Program-made: the position numbers and the translations under genes
In this document: piece after piece, positions 37,564-45,972 of the stretch
Layout: each line of letters begins with the position of its first letter
Position numbering within the stretch: position 1 is the first letter of the stretch
Notes under the pieces: model-generated
Database searches by the model: none
Told to the model about the DNA's origin: nothing
The model's input: the letters and a program-made list of their open reading frames with translations, nothing else
From: Roseinatronobacter alkalisoli
GTDB taxonomy: Bacteria; Pseudomonadota; Alphaproteobacteria; Rhodobacterales; Rhodobacteraceae
Length of the DNA: 64,000 nucleotides
Reading direction: 5' to 3'
Assembly (NCBI RefSeq): GCF_028745735.1
Contig: NZ_JAQZSM010000016.1
Location: 38,502-102,501, forward strand

Positions 37564-37617
37564 GGTTCCGGTTCCCCGATCAGCAAGGCGCACCCGACCG
37601 CGCCCCGTTCCAGCCTG

Positions 37618-38175
37618 TCACCGCGGCGAGCGTTTGGCAAGGATGCGCTGCAATGTCCGGCGGTGCATGCTCAGCCTGCGCGCGGTTTCCGACACGTTGC
37701 GGTCGCATTGCTCATACACACGTTGGATATGTTCCCAGCGCACGCGGTCAGCGGACATGGGGTTGTCGGGAATATCGGGCAGTTCATCATCGGGCAGTGC
37801 CAGCAGGGCGCGCATCACATCATTGGCGTCCGCAGGTTTGGACAGATAATCCGTCGCCCCGATCTTGACCGCAGCCACGGCGGTGGCAATTGCGCCGTAA
37901 CCTGTCAGCACAACCACGCGCACATCATCGCGCGCGGCGCGCAGGGCTTCGACCACATCCAGCCCATTGCCATCTTCCAGCCGCAGGTCGACCACGGCAT
38001 AGGCGGGGGGGCGGGCGCGGGCGATAACCTTGCCTGCGACGACCGAAGTTGCGGTTTCAACCTGAAAGCCGCGTTTTTCCATCGCCCGCGACAGACGCTT
38101 CAGAAATACCTCGTCATCATCAACCAGCAGCAATGATGGGTCAGGCCCAAGGTCAATTTTCACGCTGTCATCCAT
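37618..38175 (-). CDS. regA: Redox response regulator RegA/PrrA/ActR
   Basis: 185 residues. The receiver domain has the phosphoacceptor Asp63 in 'VVDLRLEDG', with Thr and Lys in 'VVLTGYG' and 'LSKPAD'. A Pro-rich hinge and a Fis-type helix-turn-helix 'NVSETARRLSMHRRTLQRIL' follow, near-invariant in RegA. It controls photosynthesis, carbon and nitrogen fixation and respiration genes in relatives. Its sensor kinase regB is 0.8 kb away on the other strand. Confidence 0.97.
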   Translation of the reverse strand: MDDSVKIDLGPDPSLLLVDDDEVFLKRLSRAMEKRGFQVETATSVVAGKVIARARPPAYAVVDLRLEDGNGLDVVEALRAARDDVRVVVLTGYGAIATAVAAVKIGATDYLSKPADANDVMRALLALPDDELPDIPDNPMSADRVRWEHIQRVYEQCDRNVSETARRLSMHRRTLQRILAKRSPR

Positions 38176-38245
38176 GCTTACACCCGCTTTCCTGTTCCTG
38201 ACATTTAGGACGGGTTGCGCGAAAGGTCAATTTCACTGACGGCTT

Positions 38246-38866
38246 TCAGGCATTGTCGATGAAACAGCCTAATGTGTCGGCCACCTGTTCAGGGGACTGG
38301 TCGCGGCGGATAACGTCAACGAAGCCATGTCCGGGCAGCATGAAATAGCTGAAGGTCGAATGATCGATCAGGAAGAATTCATCATCGCTTTCCTGCGCAG
38401 CGAAATAAACGCGATAGGCGCGCGCCGCATCGCGGATCTGCTCTTCGGTACCTGTCAGGCCGATCATCTCGGGATGCATGAAGCGCACGAATTCCGCCAG
38501 CAGGTCCTGGGTGTCGCGCTGATGATCCACCGACACGAAAACCGGCGTCACGTCATAGCCGCGTTCCGCCAGCAGATCGACGGCCTGCGCATTGCGCGCT
38601 GTGTCTAGCGGGCAGACATCGGGGCAGAAAGTGTACCCGAAATACAGCAGGACAGGGCGGTCTGCGAAATCGGCATCGGTGACAGTGCGGCCCGTATGGT
38701 CAACCAGTTCGAAAGGCCCGCCAATGGACCCCGCGCCCCCCGCGATGGATGTTTCGCGGCATTGTCCCAGACCGGCCTGTTGCGACCCTGTCATAACCAT
38801 ATAGCCAAGTCCCCCCAGAAGGGCGGCAATCAGACCAGCAGCGATAAGTGAATAAAGGCGAATCAT
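38246..38866 (-). CDS. senC: SCO1/SenC/PrrC family copper chaperone
   Basis: 206 residues from 'MIRLYSLIAAGLIAALLGGLGYM', a membrane anchor, with a GGAGAGGG ribosome binding site. The copper/redox motif is Cys81-Pro-Asp-Val-Cys85 and the third ligand is His in 'LIDHSTFSY'. It assembles the CuA/CuB centre of cytochrome oxidase and, in Rhodobacter, feeds into RegB signalling. It is cotranscribed with regA and divergent from regB. Confidence 0.95.
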   Translation of the reverse strand: MIRLYSLIAAGLIAALLGGLGYMVMTGSQQAGLGQCRETSIAGGAGSIGGPFELVDHTGRTVTDADFADRPVLLYFGYTFCPDVCPLDTARNAQAVDLLAERGYDVTPVFVSVDHQRDTQDLLAEFVRFMHPEMIGLTGTEEQIRDAARAYRVYFAAQESDDEFFLIDHSTFSYFMLPGHGFVDVIRRDQSPEQVADTLGCFIDNA

Positions 38867-38980
38867 CGCACCCTCTCCGGCTTGGGATATTGACGGCTTG
38901 ATGCCGGAATGCGCGCGGCCTAACAATCCCTTATCCCGCACCTGTGACATCACGACCCGCTGGCTAGAAGGAACCACCCC

Positions 38981-40369
38981 ATGAAAGCGCCCACATTCGG
39001 CGAGATTAGTCAGGACAACCGGGGCGAATGGGTGCGGCTGCGCACGCTGACCTATGTACGGGCCGTTGCGCTGGCTGGTCAGGTGGGGGCGTTCCTGCTG
39101 GCGGTGGTGGTATTTGATCTGCGGTTCGACATGGGGCTGGTTGCCCTGGTCCTTGCCGCGGCGGCGGTATCCATCCTGCTGGCGCTGTTTTTATTCCCGC
39201 CCACCAAGCGATTGTCAGATATGGAAGCATCGCTGACATTTCTGTTCGACATCGCGCAACTGGGCTGCCTGCTGTATCTGACCGGCGGTATAACCAACCC
39301 GTTTGCGTTGCTTGTCATGGCGCCGGTGGCCATTTCGGCCATGGCATTGCAGCCACGATCGACCATGATGCTTGCACTGGTTGCTGTCGCGCTGATCACG
39401 CTGGTCAGTGTGACATATCAACCCTTGCGGTTCACGGATGGCACTATTCTTGTAGTGCCCCCGATCCTGAGTTTCGGGTTCTGGGCGGCAATTGTCATCG
39501 GGGTGGTGTTTCAGGCGTTTTATGCCCATCGCGTTGCCGCAGAATCGGAATCAATGGCAGATGCGCTTCTGGCGGTGCAGATGGCGTTGTCGCGCGAACA
39601 GAAGCTGACGGATCTGGGCGGTGTCGTGGCCGCGACCGCGCATGAACTGGGCACGCCGCTTGCCACGATCAAGCTGATCAGTTCGGAACTGGTGGATGAA
39701 TTGACTGACCGCCCCGACCTGATGGAGGATCTGCACCTGCTGGCTGATCAGGTAGACCGTTGCCGCGATATTCTGCGCGCCATGGGGCGCAGCGGCAAGG
39801 ATGACACCCATATGCACCGCGCGCCGCTGGAAGCCGTGCTGATAGAAGCTGCCGAACCCCACCGCAGCCGTGGCAAGAATGTGCATTTCCTGCTGACGCC
39901 TGAAGGGGGCGCCCCCGATAGCCAACCGCTGATTCTGCGCCGTCCCGAAATTATCCATGGGTTGCGCAACCTGATCCAGAATGCGGTTGATTTCGCGCAA
40001 TCCGAAGTGTGGATAGACGCGCGCTGGTCCCCGCAAACCCTGACATTGCGCATCATTGATGACGGGGCCGGATTTCCGCCGCAGGTTCTGGCCAGCATTG
40101 GCGAACCTTTCATCGGGAACCGCCGGGATAGCGCCCGCGCCAAGCGCCGCCCTGGATATGACGGAATGGGGCTGGGAAGCTTCATTGCCAAGACATTGCT
40201 GGAACGCACCGGCGCAAGGTTGGATTTCATGAATTGCGACGGATCGGTCAGGACATTGCCGCAGGCCCCGGAATTGCATGGTGCACTGGTGGAAATTAGC
40301 TGGCCACTTTCGGCGATTGCCGTGGATGTGTCGCAAGGGCTGGGTCCGAACCCGGCGATGTCAGCCTAG
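38981..40369 (+). CDS. regB: Redox sensor histidine kinase RegB/PrrB
   Basis: 462 residues. Six transmembrane helices (about 27-180) include the quinone-binding 'GGITNPF' (102-108). The H-box is His221 in 'ATAHELGTPLATIKL', and the redox-active cysteine is Cys261 in 'VDRCRDILRAMG'. N, G1 and G2 boxes follow ('LRNLIQNAVDFA', 'IIDDGAGF', 'GMGLGSFIAKTLLE'). All sensory residues of the RegB family are present. It phosphorylates RegA when the quinone pool is reduced. Confidence 0.97.
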   Translation: MKAPTFGEISQDNRGEWVRLRTLTYVRAVALAGQVGAFLLAVVVFDLRFDMGLVALVLAAAAVSILLALFLFPPTKRLSDMEASLTFLFDIAQLGCLLYLTGGITNPFALLVMAPVAISAMALQPRSTMMLALVAVALITLVSVTYQPLRFTDGTILVVPPILSFGFWAAIVIGVVFQAFYAHRVAAESESMADALLAVQMALSREQKLTDLGGVVAATAHELGTPLATIKLISSELVDELTDRPDLMEDLHLLADQVDRCRDILRAMGRSGKDDTHMHRAPLEAVLIEAAEPHRSRGKNVHFLLTPEGGAPDSQPLILRRPEIIHGLRNLIQNAVDFAQSEVWIDARWSPQTLTLRIIDDGAGFPPQVLASIGEPFIGNRRDSARAKRRPGYDGMGLGSFIAKTLLERTGARLDFMNCDGSVRTLPQAPELHGALVEISWPLSAIAVDVSQGLGPNPAMSA

Positions 40370-40546
40370 GACAGCGCTGTCACCGAAAGGCTTGACTTCC
40401 GGCCTGTCTGTGCATAGGTGGGGCAATATCCCGGAAGTATGACCGCTTCCGGTCTTTGCTATGTGCAAAGATCGCCATCCGCCAGCGCGTTGCGCCCGTG
40501 GGTGCGATTATGGTTTGTGGCCCGTTGTGGCAAGATGATGTGGTCC

Positions 40547-40631
40547 CTGCGGGGATGTGGTTGCAGCCCTGCGGGGTGAACTGGATTGCTGCCCCTCCTG
40601 CGGGGTAGGCTGGATTACTGCCCCTGCGGGG
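40547..40631 (+). repeat. Four CTGCGGGG repeats immediately upstream of ffh
   Basis: CTGCGGGG occurs at 40547, 40569, 40598 and 40624, spaced 22, 29 and 26 bases apart. Between the second, third and fourth the spacers repeat as 'ggctggattactgcccc'-like units, giving CCCCTGCGGGG mini-hairpins. They occupy the ffh 5' leader up to the GAGGAG ribosome binding site. A candidate promoter (TTGACT, 17 bases, TAGGTG) lies at about 40392-40420. Confidence 0.55.
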
Positions 40632-40647
40632 CGAGGAGATGACGCGC

Positions 40648-42135
40648 ATGTTCGAGAATCTGTCCGAACGCCTGTCCGGGGTTTTTGACCGCCTGACCAA
40701 ACAGGGTTCGCTGTCCGAAGATGACGTGCGCGCCGCCTTGCGCGAAGTGCGCGTGGCGCTGCTGGAAGCCGATGTATCCCTTGCTGTTGCCCGTGATTTC
40801 ATCAAGCGCGTGCAGAAGAAAGCCACCGGCGCATCGGTCACCAAATCGGTCACACCGGGCCAGCAGGTGGTCAAGATCGTTCATGACGAACTGATCGCCA
40901 TGCTCGAAGGTGAAGATGATGCAGGCGCGCTGAAAATCGACAATCCGCCCGCGCCGGTGCTGATGGTGGGTTTGCAGGGGTCGGGGAAAACCACGACCAC
41001 AGCGAAACTGGCCCGCCGCCTGAAGGAACGCGAAGGCAAGCGCGTGCTGATGGCCAGCCTTGACACCAACCGCCCCGCCGCAATGGAACAGCTGGCCATC
41101 CTTGGCACCCAGATCGGTGTGGATACGCTGCCGATCATCAAAGGGCAGAGTGCCGTTGACATCGCCAAACGCGCGAAACAACAGGCCACGCTGGGCGGCT
41201 ATGATGTGTTCCTGCTGGACACTGCCGGGCGGCTGCATATCGATGAAGTTCTGATGGACGAAGTGCAGGCTGTGCGCGATGTCGCCAACCCGCGCGAAAC
41301 GCTGCTGGTCGTCGATGGCCTGACCGGTCAGGACGCCGTGAATGTCGCCGCTGAATTCGATGGCAAGCTGGGCGTGACCGGTGTTGTGCTGACACGGATG
41401 GATGGTGATGGGCGTGGCGGTGCGGCGCTGTCAATGCGGGCCGTGACCGGAAAACCCATCCGCTTTGTGGGTCTGGGCGAAAAGACCGACGCGCTGGAAG
41501 TCTTCGACCCCAAGCGCGTCGCAGGCCGCATCTTGGGCATGGGCGACATCGTGGCCCTTGTGGAAAAAGCCCAGGAAGTGCTGGAGGTCGAACAGGCCGA
41601 ACGCATGATGAAGCGTTTCCAGAAGGGTATGTTCAACATGAATGACCTGAAAATGCAGCTGGAACAAATGCTGAAAATGGGCGGCATGCAGGGCGTTATG
41701 GGTATGATGCCAGGCATGGGCAAAATGTCCAAGGCCGCCGAAGCCGCCGGCTTTGATGATTCCATGCTGAAGCGCCAGATTGCACTGGTCAATTCCATGA
41801 CCAAGAAGGAACGCGCCAACCCCGCAATCCTTCAGGCCAGTCGCAAGAAACGCATTGCTGCGGGCGCGGGGCTGGACGTGTCTGACCTGAACAAACTGCT
41901 GAAACAGCATCGTCAGATGGCCGACATGATGAAAACCATGGGCAAGAAGGGCATGCTGAAACAGGCCATGGCAGGCATGATGGGCAAGGGAAAAGGCGCG
42001 GAAGCGATGCCGGACCCCGGCCAGATGGACCCGAAACTGATGCAACAGGCCGCGCGGCAACTGGGCGGCATGCCCGGACTGGGCGGTGGTGGTGGTTTGC
42101 CCGGCGGGCTGTCAGGGATGTTCAAGAAGAAATGA
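40648..42135 (+). CDS. ffh: Signal recognition particle protein Ffh
   Basis: 495 residues from 'MFENLSERLSGVFDRLT'. The internal ATG 40648 is chosen because GAGGAG lies nine bases upstream; 40639 would abut it. N domain, then G domain (GLQGSGKTTT, 'LLDTAGRL', 'LTRMDGDGRGG'), then a methionine-rich M domain with the RNA-binding 'TKKERANPAILQASRKKRIAAGAG'. It binds 4.5S RNA and signal sequences to target membrane proteins to FtsY. The stop overlaps the next gene. Confidence 0.97.
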   Translation: MFENLSERLSGVFDRLTKQGSLSEDDVRAALREVRVALLEADVSLAVARDFIKRVQKKATGASVTKSVTPGQQVVKIVHDELIAMLEGEDDAGALKIDNPPAPVLMVGLQGSGKTTTTAKLARRLKEREGKRVLMASLDTNRPAAMEQLAILGTQIGVDTLPIIKGQSAVDIAKRAKQQATLGGYDVFLLDTAGRLHIDEVLMDEVQAVRDVANPRETLLVVDGLTGQDAVNVAAEFDGKLGVTGVVLTRMDGDGRGGAALSMRAVTGKPIRFVGLGEKTDALEVFDPKRVAGRILGMGDIVALVEKAQEVLEVEQAERMMKRFQKGMFNMNDLKMQLEQMLKMGGMQGVMGMMPGMGKMSKAAEAAGFDDSMLKRQIALVNSMTKKERANPAILQASRKKRIAAGAGLDVSDLNKLLKQHRQMADMMKTMGKKGMLKQAMAGMMGKGKGAEAMPDPGQMDPKLMQQAARQLGGMPGLGGGGGLPGGLSGMFKKK

Positions 42136-42695
42136 CCCCCGCACTGGCCCATACCCCCGTACTGGAAACCGCGCGACTGGTGTTGCGTGCGCCGGTTGCC
42201 GCCGACTGGCCAGCATGGCGCGATTTCATGGCATCAGATCGTGCGCAGTTCGTCAATGCACTGGCGCGCGATGACGTGTCGGCCTGGCGCGCATTCGGTC
42301 ATTTCATAGGGCATTGGGTGCTGCATGGTTTCGGCCAGTTTGTCATCACCGAACGGCAATCCGGTGCGGTCCTTGGATCAGCCGGGCCGTGGTTTCCGCT
42401 CGGCTGGCCGGAGAAGGAACTTGGCTGGTTGCTATGGCGGCCGGAAGCCGAGGGCAAGGGCTACGCTTTTGAAGCGGTCAGTGCGGTTCGGGATCATGTG
42501 CAAAATGATCTCGGTTGGAACGGCGCTGTCAGCTATATCGCGCCAGACAACCTGCGCAGCCTCGCGCTGGCGCAAAGATTGGGGTGTGCGCATGATATGG
42601 CCGCCGCAACGCCGGGCGGGCTTGCCGACGTGCAGGTCTGGCGGCACCCGATCGCCCGCGCCGATAATGACGGCAACTTAGAGGCCTATGCATGA
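42132..42695 (+). CDS. GNAT-family N-acetyltransferase (RimJ/RimL-like)
   Basis: 187 residues. The Rim-type opening 'LETARLVLRAPVAADWPAWRDFM' and the acetyl-CoA-binding region 'LLWRPEAEGKGYAFEAVSAVRDHV' (an EGKGYA variant of R/QxxGxG/A) are present, with 'IAPDNLRSLALAQRLGC' for the last helix. The substrate is unknown. The start overlaps the ffh stop, and the stop overlaps the chorismate mutase start. Confidence 0.85.
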   Translation: MTPALAHTPVLETARLVLRAPVAADWPAWRDFMASDRAQFVNALARDDVSAWRAFGHFIGHWVLHGFGQFVITERQSGAVLGSAGPWFPLGWPEKELGWLLWRPEAEGKGYAFEAVSAVRDHVQNDLGWNGAVSYIAPDNLRSLALAQRLGCAHDMAAATPGGLADVQVWRHPIARADNDGNLEAYA

Positions 42696-42988
42696 GTGAT
42701 CACGTTCAACGCGCCGCCGAAATTCTGGCCGATCACCGCGACAGCATCGACCGGCTGGACGCGATCCTTGTCTATACGCTGGGTGAACGCTTCAAGCACA
42801 CGCAGGCTGTGGGCCGCCTGAAGGCGCAGCATGATCTTCCCCCGTCCGACCCTGCGCGCGAAGAACGCCAGATAGAACGGCTGGAATGGTTGGCCAAAGA
42901 GGCCGATCTCGACCCGGAATTCGCCAAGAAATTCCTGAATTTCATCATCTCGGAAGTGATACGTCACCACGAGGGATTGCAACGCTGA
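42692..42988 (+). CDS. Chorismate mutase (AroQ type)
   Basis: 98 residues, all helical. 'SIDRLDAILVYTLGERFKHTQAVGRLKA' aligns with AroQ helix 1 and its catalytic Arg and Lys. 'EEVIRHHEGLQR'-like C-terminal residues complete the intertwined dimer. It converts chorismate to prephenate for Phe and Tyr synthesis. Its presence upstream of rpsP is a common arrangement in Rhodobacterales. The start is coupled to the GNAT gene. Confidence 0.9.
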   Translation: MSDHVQRAAEILADHRDSIDRLDAILVYTLGERFKHTQAVGRLKAQHDLPPSDPAREERQIERLEWLAKEADLDPEFAKKFLNFIISEVIRHHEGLQR

Positions 42989-43040
42989 CACCGATATTGC
43001 GGGATTTTCCCGCGACTGCCAATCATAAGGAGAAACTGAC

Positions 43041-43394
43041 ATGGCAACGAAAATCCGTCTGGCCCGTGGTGGGTCCAAGAAACGCCCCCATTACGCGATT
43101 GTCGCGTCCGATTCGCGCATGCCGCGCGATGGCCGCTTTCTGGAAAAGCTGGGCACCTATAACCCGCTGCTGGCCAAAGACAGCGAAGACCGCATCAAGA
43201 TGGACCTTGAGCGCGTAAAACATTGGCTGGACCAGGGCGCACAGCCCACCGACCGCGTTGCGCGCTTTCTGGAAGCTGCTGGCGTGCGCGAAAAAGCCAC
43301 TCGCGCCAATATGAAAAAGGCGCAGCCCGGCAAGAAAGCGCTGGATCGTGCTGCTGAAAAAGCAGCAAAAACCGAAGAAGCTGCGGCTGAATAA
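43041..43394 (+). CDS. rpsP: 30S ribosomal protein S16
   Basis: 117 residues. '[44 protein letters not shown]' is canonical S16, with an alphaproteobacterial Lys/Ala-rich C-terminal tail. An AAGGAGAAA ribosome binding site precedes it. It is first of the ribosomal rpsP–rimM–trmD unit. R1 copy F separates it from rimM. Confidence 0.98.
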   Translation: MATKIRLARGGSKKRPHYAIVASDSRMPRDGRFLEKLGTYNPLLAKDSEDRIKMDLERVKHWLDQGAQPTDRVARFLEAAGVREKATRANMKKAQPGKKALDRAAEKAAKTEEAAAE

Positions 43395-43408
43395 ACACGC
43401 TAAAACAA

Positions 43409-43484
43409 GGGGGGCTGTCTGCCCCCCGATTGCCCGCGTTTCGCGGGCAAATCCCCCCCCGCGAGTATTTTGGCAAGATGAAAG
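43409..43484 (+). repeat. R1 element copy F, between rpsP and rimM
   Basis: The stem GGGGGGC/GCCCCCC (43409-43427), then a perfect 9-bp hairpin TTGCCCGCG/CGCGGGCAA (43430-43450), then a C run and a variant tail GAGTATTT-TGG-CAAGATGAAAG (43463-43484), one base shorter than consensus. The rimM ATG follows five bases later, so the GAAAG end may serve as part of its ribosome binding site. Confidence 0.75.
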
Positions 43485-43488
43485 CACT

Positions 43489-43998
43489 ATGAGCAAAGCG
43501 CGAATCTGTGTCGGGGCGATCATGGGGGCCTATGGGGTGCGCGGCGAAGTGCGGTTGAAAAGCTTCTGCGCCGATCCCCGCGCGATTGCCGATTATGGCC
43601 CGCTTTGGTCCGAAGATGGCACGCGACAATTCAAGCTGACCCTTGGCGCGCAGGTCGCACAGGGGTTTGCTGCACGTCTGGGCGGGATCAGCAGCCGCGA
43701 GGCCGCCGACGCCTTGCGCGGTGTGCGGTTGTTCGTTGACCGTGACCGACTGGCCAGCCTGCCCGATGATGAATTCTATCACGCGGATCTGATCGGTTTG
43801 CTGGTGTTCGACACCGGCGGCGCGGAACTGGGCCGAGTCAAGGCTGTGCTGAATCATGGCGCGTCCGATCTGTTGGAAATTGTGGCACCCGGGCGCAAAG
43901 GTGCGATCCTGTTGCCGTTTACACAAGCAGCGGTGCCGACTGTGGATCTGGCAAGCCGCCGCATCATTGCCGACCCGCCCGAAGGTTTGCTGGAATGA
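43489..43998 (+). CDS. rimM: Ribosome maturation factor RimM
   Basis: 169 residues from '[26 protein letters not shown]', the standard RimM N-domain. The PRC-barrel half is '[38 protein letters not shown]'. It helps 16S rRNA processing and S19 binding. No strong Shine-Dalgarno is present beyond the AAAG of the R1 tail. The stop overlaps trmD. Confidence 0.96.
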   Translation: MSKARICVGAIMGAYGVRGEVRLKSFCADPRAIADYGPLWSEDGTRQFKLTLGAQVAQGFAARLGGISSREAADALRGVRLFVDRDRLASLPDDEFYHADLIGLLVFDTGGAELGRVKAVLNHGASDLLEIVAPGRKGAILLPFTQAAVPTVDLASRRIIADPPEGLLE

Positions 43999-44801
43999 GC
44001 GACCGGCCAAGGCGCGCGGCGGGGCGTATCGCGGTAACTCCGTCGCTTAGCCCGCGCGATCTGGATGCGCCGCGCCCTTTGGCGCAGGCATGGCAGGCGC
44101 GTATCATCACCCTGTTTCCCGAAGCTTTTCCCGGTGTGCTGGGCCTGTCATTGACGGGCAAGGCACTGAAAGCCGGGCTTTGGGGGCTGGACACAATTGA
44201 TCTGCGCCTGTTTGGCGAAGGCAAGCACCGCAATGTTGATGATACCCCTGCGGGCGGGGGGGCTGGCATGGTCTTGCGCGCGGATGTTCTGGGCCGCGCC
44301 ATTGCGTTGGCGCAGCGGGGGCGCAGTGACAGCCCGTTGGTATACCTGTCGCCGCGCGGGGCACCGTTTACGCAGGCCACAGCGCGGCGTTGGGCGGGCG
44401 CATCCGGAGTGACGCTGATTTGCGGGCGCTTTGAAGGGATTGACCAGCGCGTGATCGACCATTTCGGGATCGAGGAAGTCAGCCTTGGCGATTTCGTCCT
44501 GACCGGTGGCGAAATTGCCGCGCAGGCCATGATTGACGCCACAGTGCGCCTGTTGCCTGATGTTCTGGGTAATGCCGCATCGGTCGAGGATGAAAGTTTC
44601 GCGCGCGGCCTGCTGGAACACCCGCAGTATACCCGCCCCACTGAGTGGCAGGGGCATGGCATTCCGCCGGTGCTGCTGTCTGGAAATCATGGGGAAATTG
44701 CACACTGGCGTCAGCAGCAGTCAGAGGAATTGACGCAGGCGCGCAGGCCGGATCTGTGGGCCGAATGGCTGGCCCGGCAGCAGGACGGCAGCGAAAGCTG
44801 A
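43995..44801 (+). CDS. trmD: tRNA (guanine-N1)-methyltransferase TrmD
   Basis: 268 residues, with about 30 extra N-terminal residues before '[24 protein letters not shown]'. SPOUT knot motifs are intact: '[16 protein letters not shown]', '[13 protein letters not shown]' and '[19 protein letters not shown]'. It makes m1G37 and prevents frameshifting. rplS normally follows, but here R2 copy 2 begins 28 bases downstream and rplS is not in the window. Confidence 0.97.
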   Translation: MSDRPRRAAGRIAVTPSLSPRDLDAPRPLAQAWQARIITLFPEAFPGVLGLSLTGKALKAGLWGLDTIDLRLFGEGKHRNVDDTPAGGGAGMVLRADVLGRAIALAQRGRSDSPLVYLSPRGAPFTQATARRWAGASGVTLICGRFEGIDQRVIDHFGIEEVSLGDFVLTGGEIAAQAMIDATVRLLPDVLGNAASVEDESFARGLLEHPQYTRPTEWQGHGIPPVLLSGNHGEIAHWRQQQSEELTQARRPDLWAEWLARQQDGSES

Positions 44802-44828
44802 ATCCGTGTTGGTGCGTTGGTCGAATAT

Positions 44829-45058
44829 GGCCTGAAGGGGAGGTTGGTTCTTGGATCAAGCCCACGCCAGCGGAGGGCCGGGGTCTGCCGGTCCCACATT
44901 GGATAAGTTCACTTTATGCTGGCGGAGCAATCCTAAGTCCAAAGTTCTGGCATGACGCCAACGAAATCGGCAGGCCGCGGGACGGCCGCCGATGGTGCGG
45001 CGGCCTGCGGCCTTTGCTCCGCACATTTAGGAACGCGCCCCAACGTCCCCTTCAGGCC
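44829..45058 (+). repeat. R2 element copy 2, with 19-bp terminal inverted repeats
   Basis: 230 bp bounded by GGCCTGAAGGGGAGGTTGG (44829-44847) and CCAACGTCCCCTTCAGGCC (45040-45058), which match as inverted repeats at 18 of 19 positions. The interior is homologous to copy 1 at 36406-36624. No transposase gene and no clear target-site duplication were seen. It lies between trmD and the kdsA 3' end. Open frames across it are probably not genes. Confidence 0.75.
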
Positions 45059-45126
45059 GAACGCTCCCGCCAAAGTACCTTTCAACCCGTTTCAACAATG
45101 CTATTGAGAAACATGTTCCGGGGCAT

Positions 45127-45972
45127 TCACAGCGCGATATGCGCCTGGGATTTGGTCAGGTCATCCAGCGCGCGTAACTGGCCGATAAGGTCGGCCATCT
45201 TGTCCACCGGAATCATGTTCGGCCCGTCGGATGGGGCGTTGTCCGGGTCCTGATGGGTTTCAATGAACAGCGCCGAAACCCCCACCGCGACAGCCGCGCG
45301 CGCCAGAACCGGCGCGAATTCACGCTGCCCGCCCGATGTGGTGCCTTGCCCGCCGGGTTGCTGCACTGAATGCGTGGCATCAAAGACGACCGGATAGCCG
45401 GTTTGCGCCATTGTGGGCAGGCCGCGAAAATCGCTGACCAGCGTGTTGTAGCCAAAGGACGTGCCACGGTCGCACAGCATGATGCGCGTGTTACCGGTTG
45501 AGGCGATCTTGGCCGCAACATTGCCCATGTCCCAGGGGGCCAGAAACTGCCCTTTCTTGACATTGATGGCGCTGCCGGTTTCGCCTGCGGCCAGCAACAG
45601 ATCGGTCTGCCGACACAGGAAGGCCGGAATTTGCAATACATCGCAGACCTGCGCAGCGGGGGCGCATTGGCGGGCGTCATGCACATCTGTCAGCACCGGC
45701 ACGCCGAATTCACGCTTGATCTGGTCCAGAATACGTAAGCCTTCGTCCATGCCCAGACCGCGCTCTGTGCTGATGGATGACCGGTTGGCCTTGTCATAGC
45801 TGGCCTTGAAGATGAAGCGCGTCGCCGTGGGGGCACAGGCCGCAGCAATACGTTCGGCCATCATGCGGGCATGATCCAGGCTTTCAAGCTGGCATGGGCC
45901 GGTGATCAGCGCAAAGGGATGTGCCCCACCAATGGAGATGTCACCAATCTGGATGGGGGTCGTCGCGATCAT
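45127..45972 (-). CDS. kdsA: 3-deoxy-8-phosphooctulonate synthase KdsA
   Basis: 281 residues. 'FALITGPCQLESLDHARMMAERI', 'FIFKASYDKANRSS', 'GVPVLTDVHDARQCAPAAQVCDVLQIPAFLCRQTDLL' and 'FDATHSVQQPGGQGTTSGGQREF' are diagnostic. It condenses arabinose 5-phosphate with PEP to give Kdo-8-phosphate for LPS. The start overlaps the kdsB stop. Confidence 0.97.
   Translation of the reverse strand: MIATTPIQIGDISIGGAHPFALITGPCQLESLDHARMMAERIAAACAPTATRFIFKASYDKANRSSISTERGLGMDEGLRILDQIKREFGVPVLTDVHDARQCAPAAQVCDVLQIPAFLCRQTDLLLAAGETGSAINVKKGQFLAPWDMGNVAAKIASTGNTRIMLCDRGTSFGYNTLVSDFRGLPTMAQTGYPVVFDATHSVQQPGGQGTTSGGQREFAPVLARAAVAVGVSALFIETHQDPDNAPSDGPNMIPVDKMADLIGQLRALDDLTKSQAHIAL

Noticed and set aside
37017..37868. 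283-codon plus-strand frame
   Set aside because: It runs antisense through the lipoprotein gene and into regA; its sequence is Arg/Pro/Cys-rich noise.
40370..40647. 4.5S SRP RNA gene next to ffh
   Set aside because: The conserved tetraloop/GGAAGCAGCC-type domain is absent; only short CTGCGGGG repeats are present.
44645..45253. 202-codon frame across R2 copy 2 and a 116-codon frame across R2 copy 1
   Set aside because: The shared peptide blocks reflect DNA homology of the repeat. Differences are not concentrated at third codon positions and no common start codon exists.
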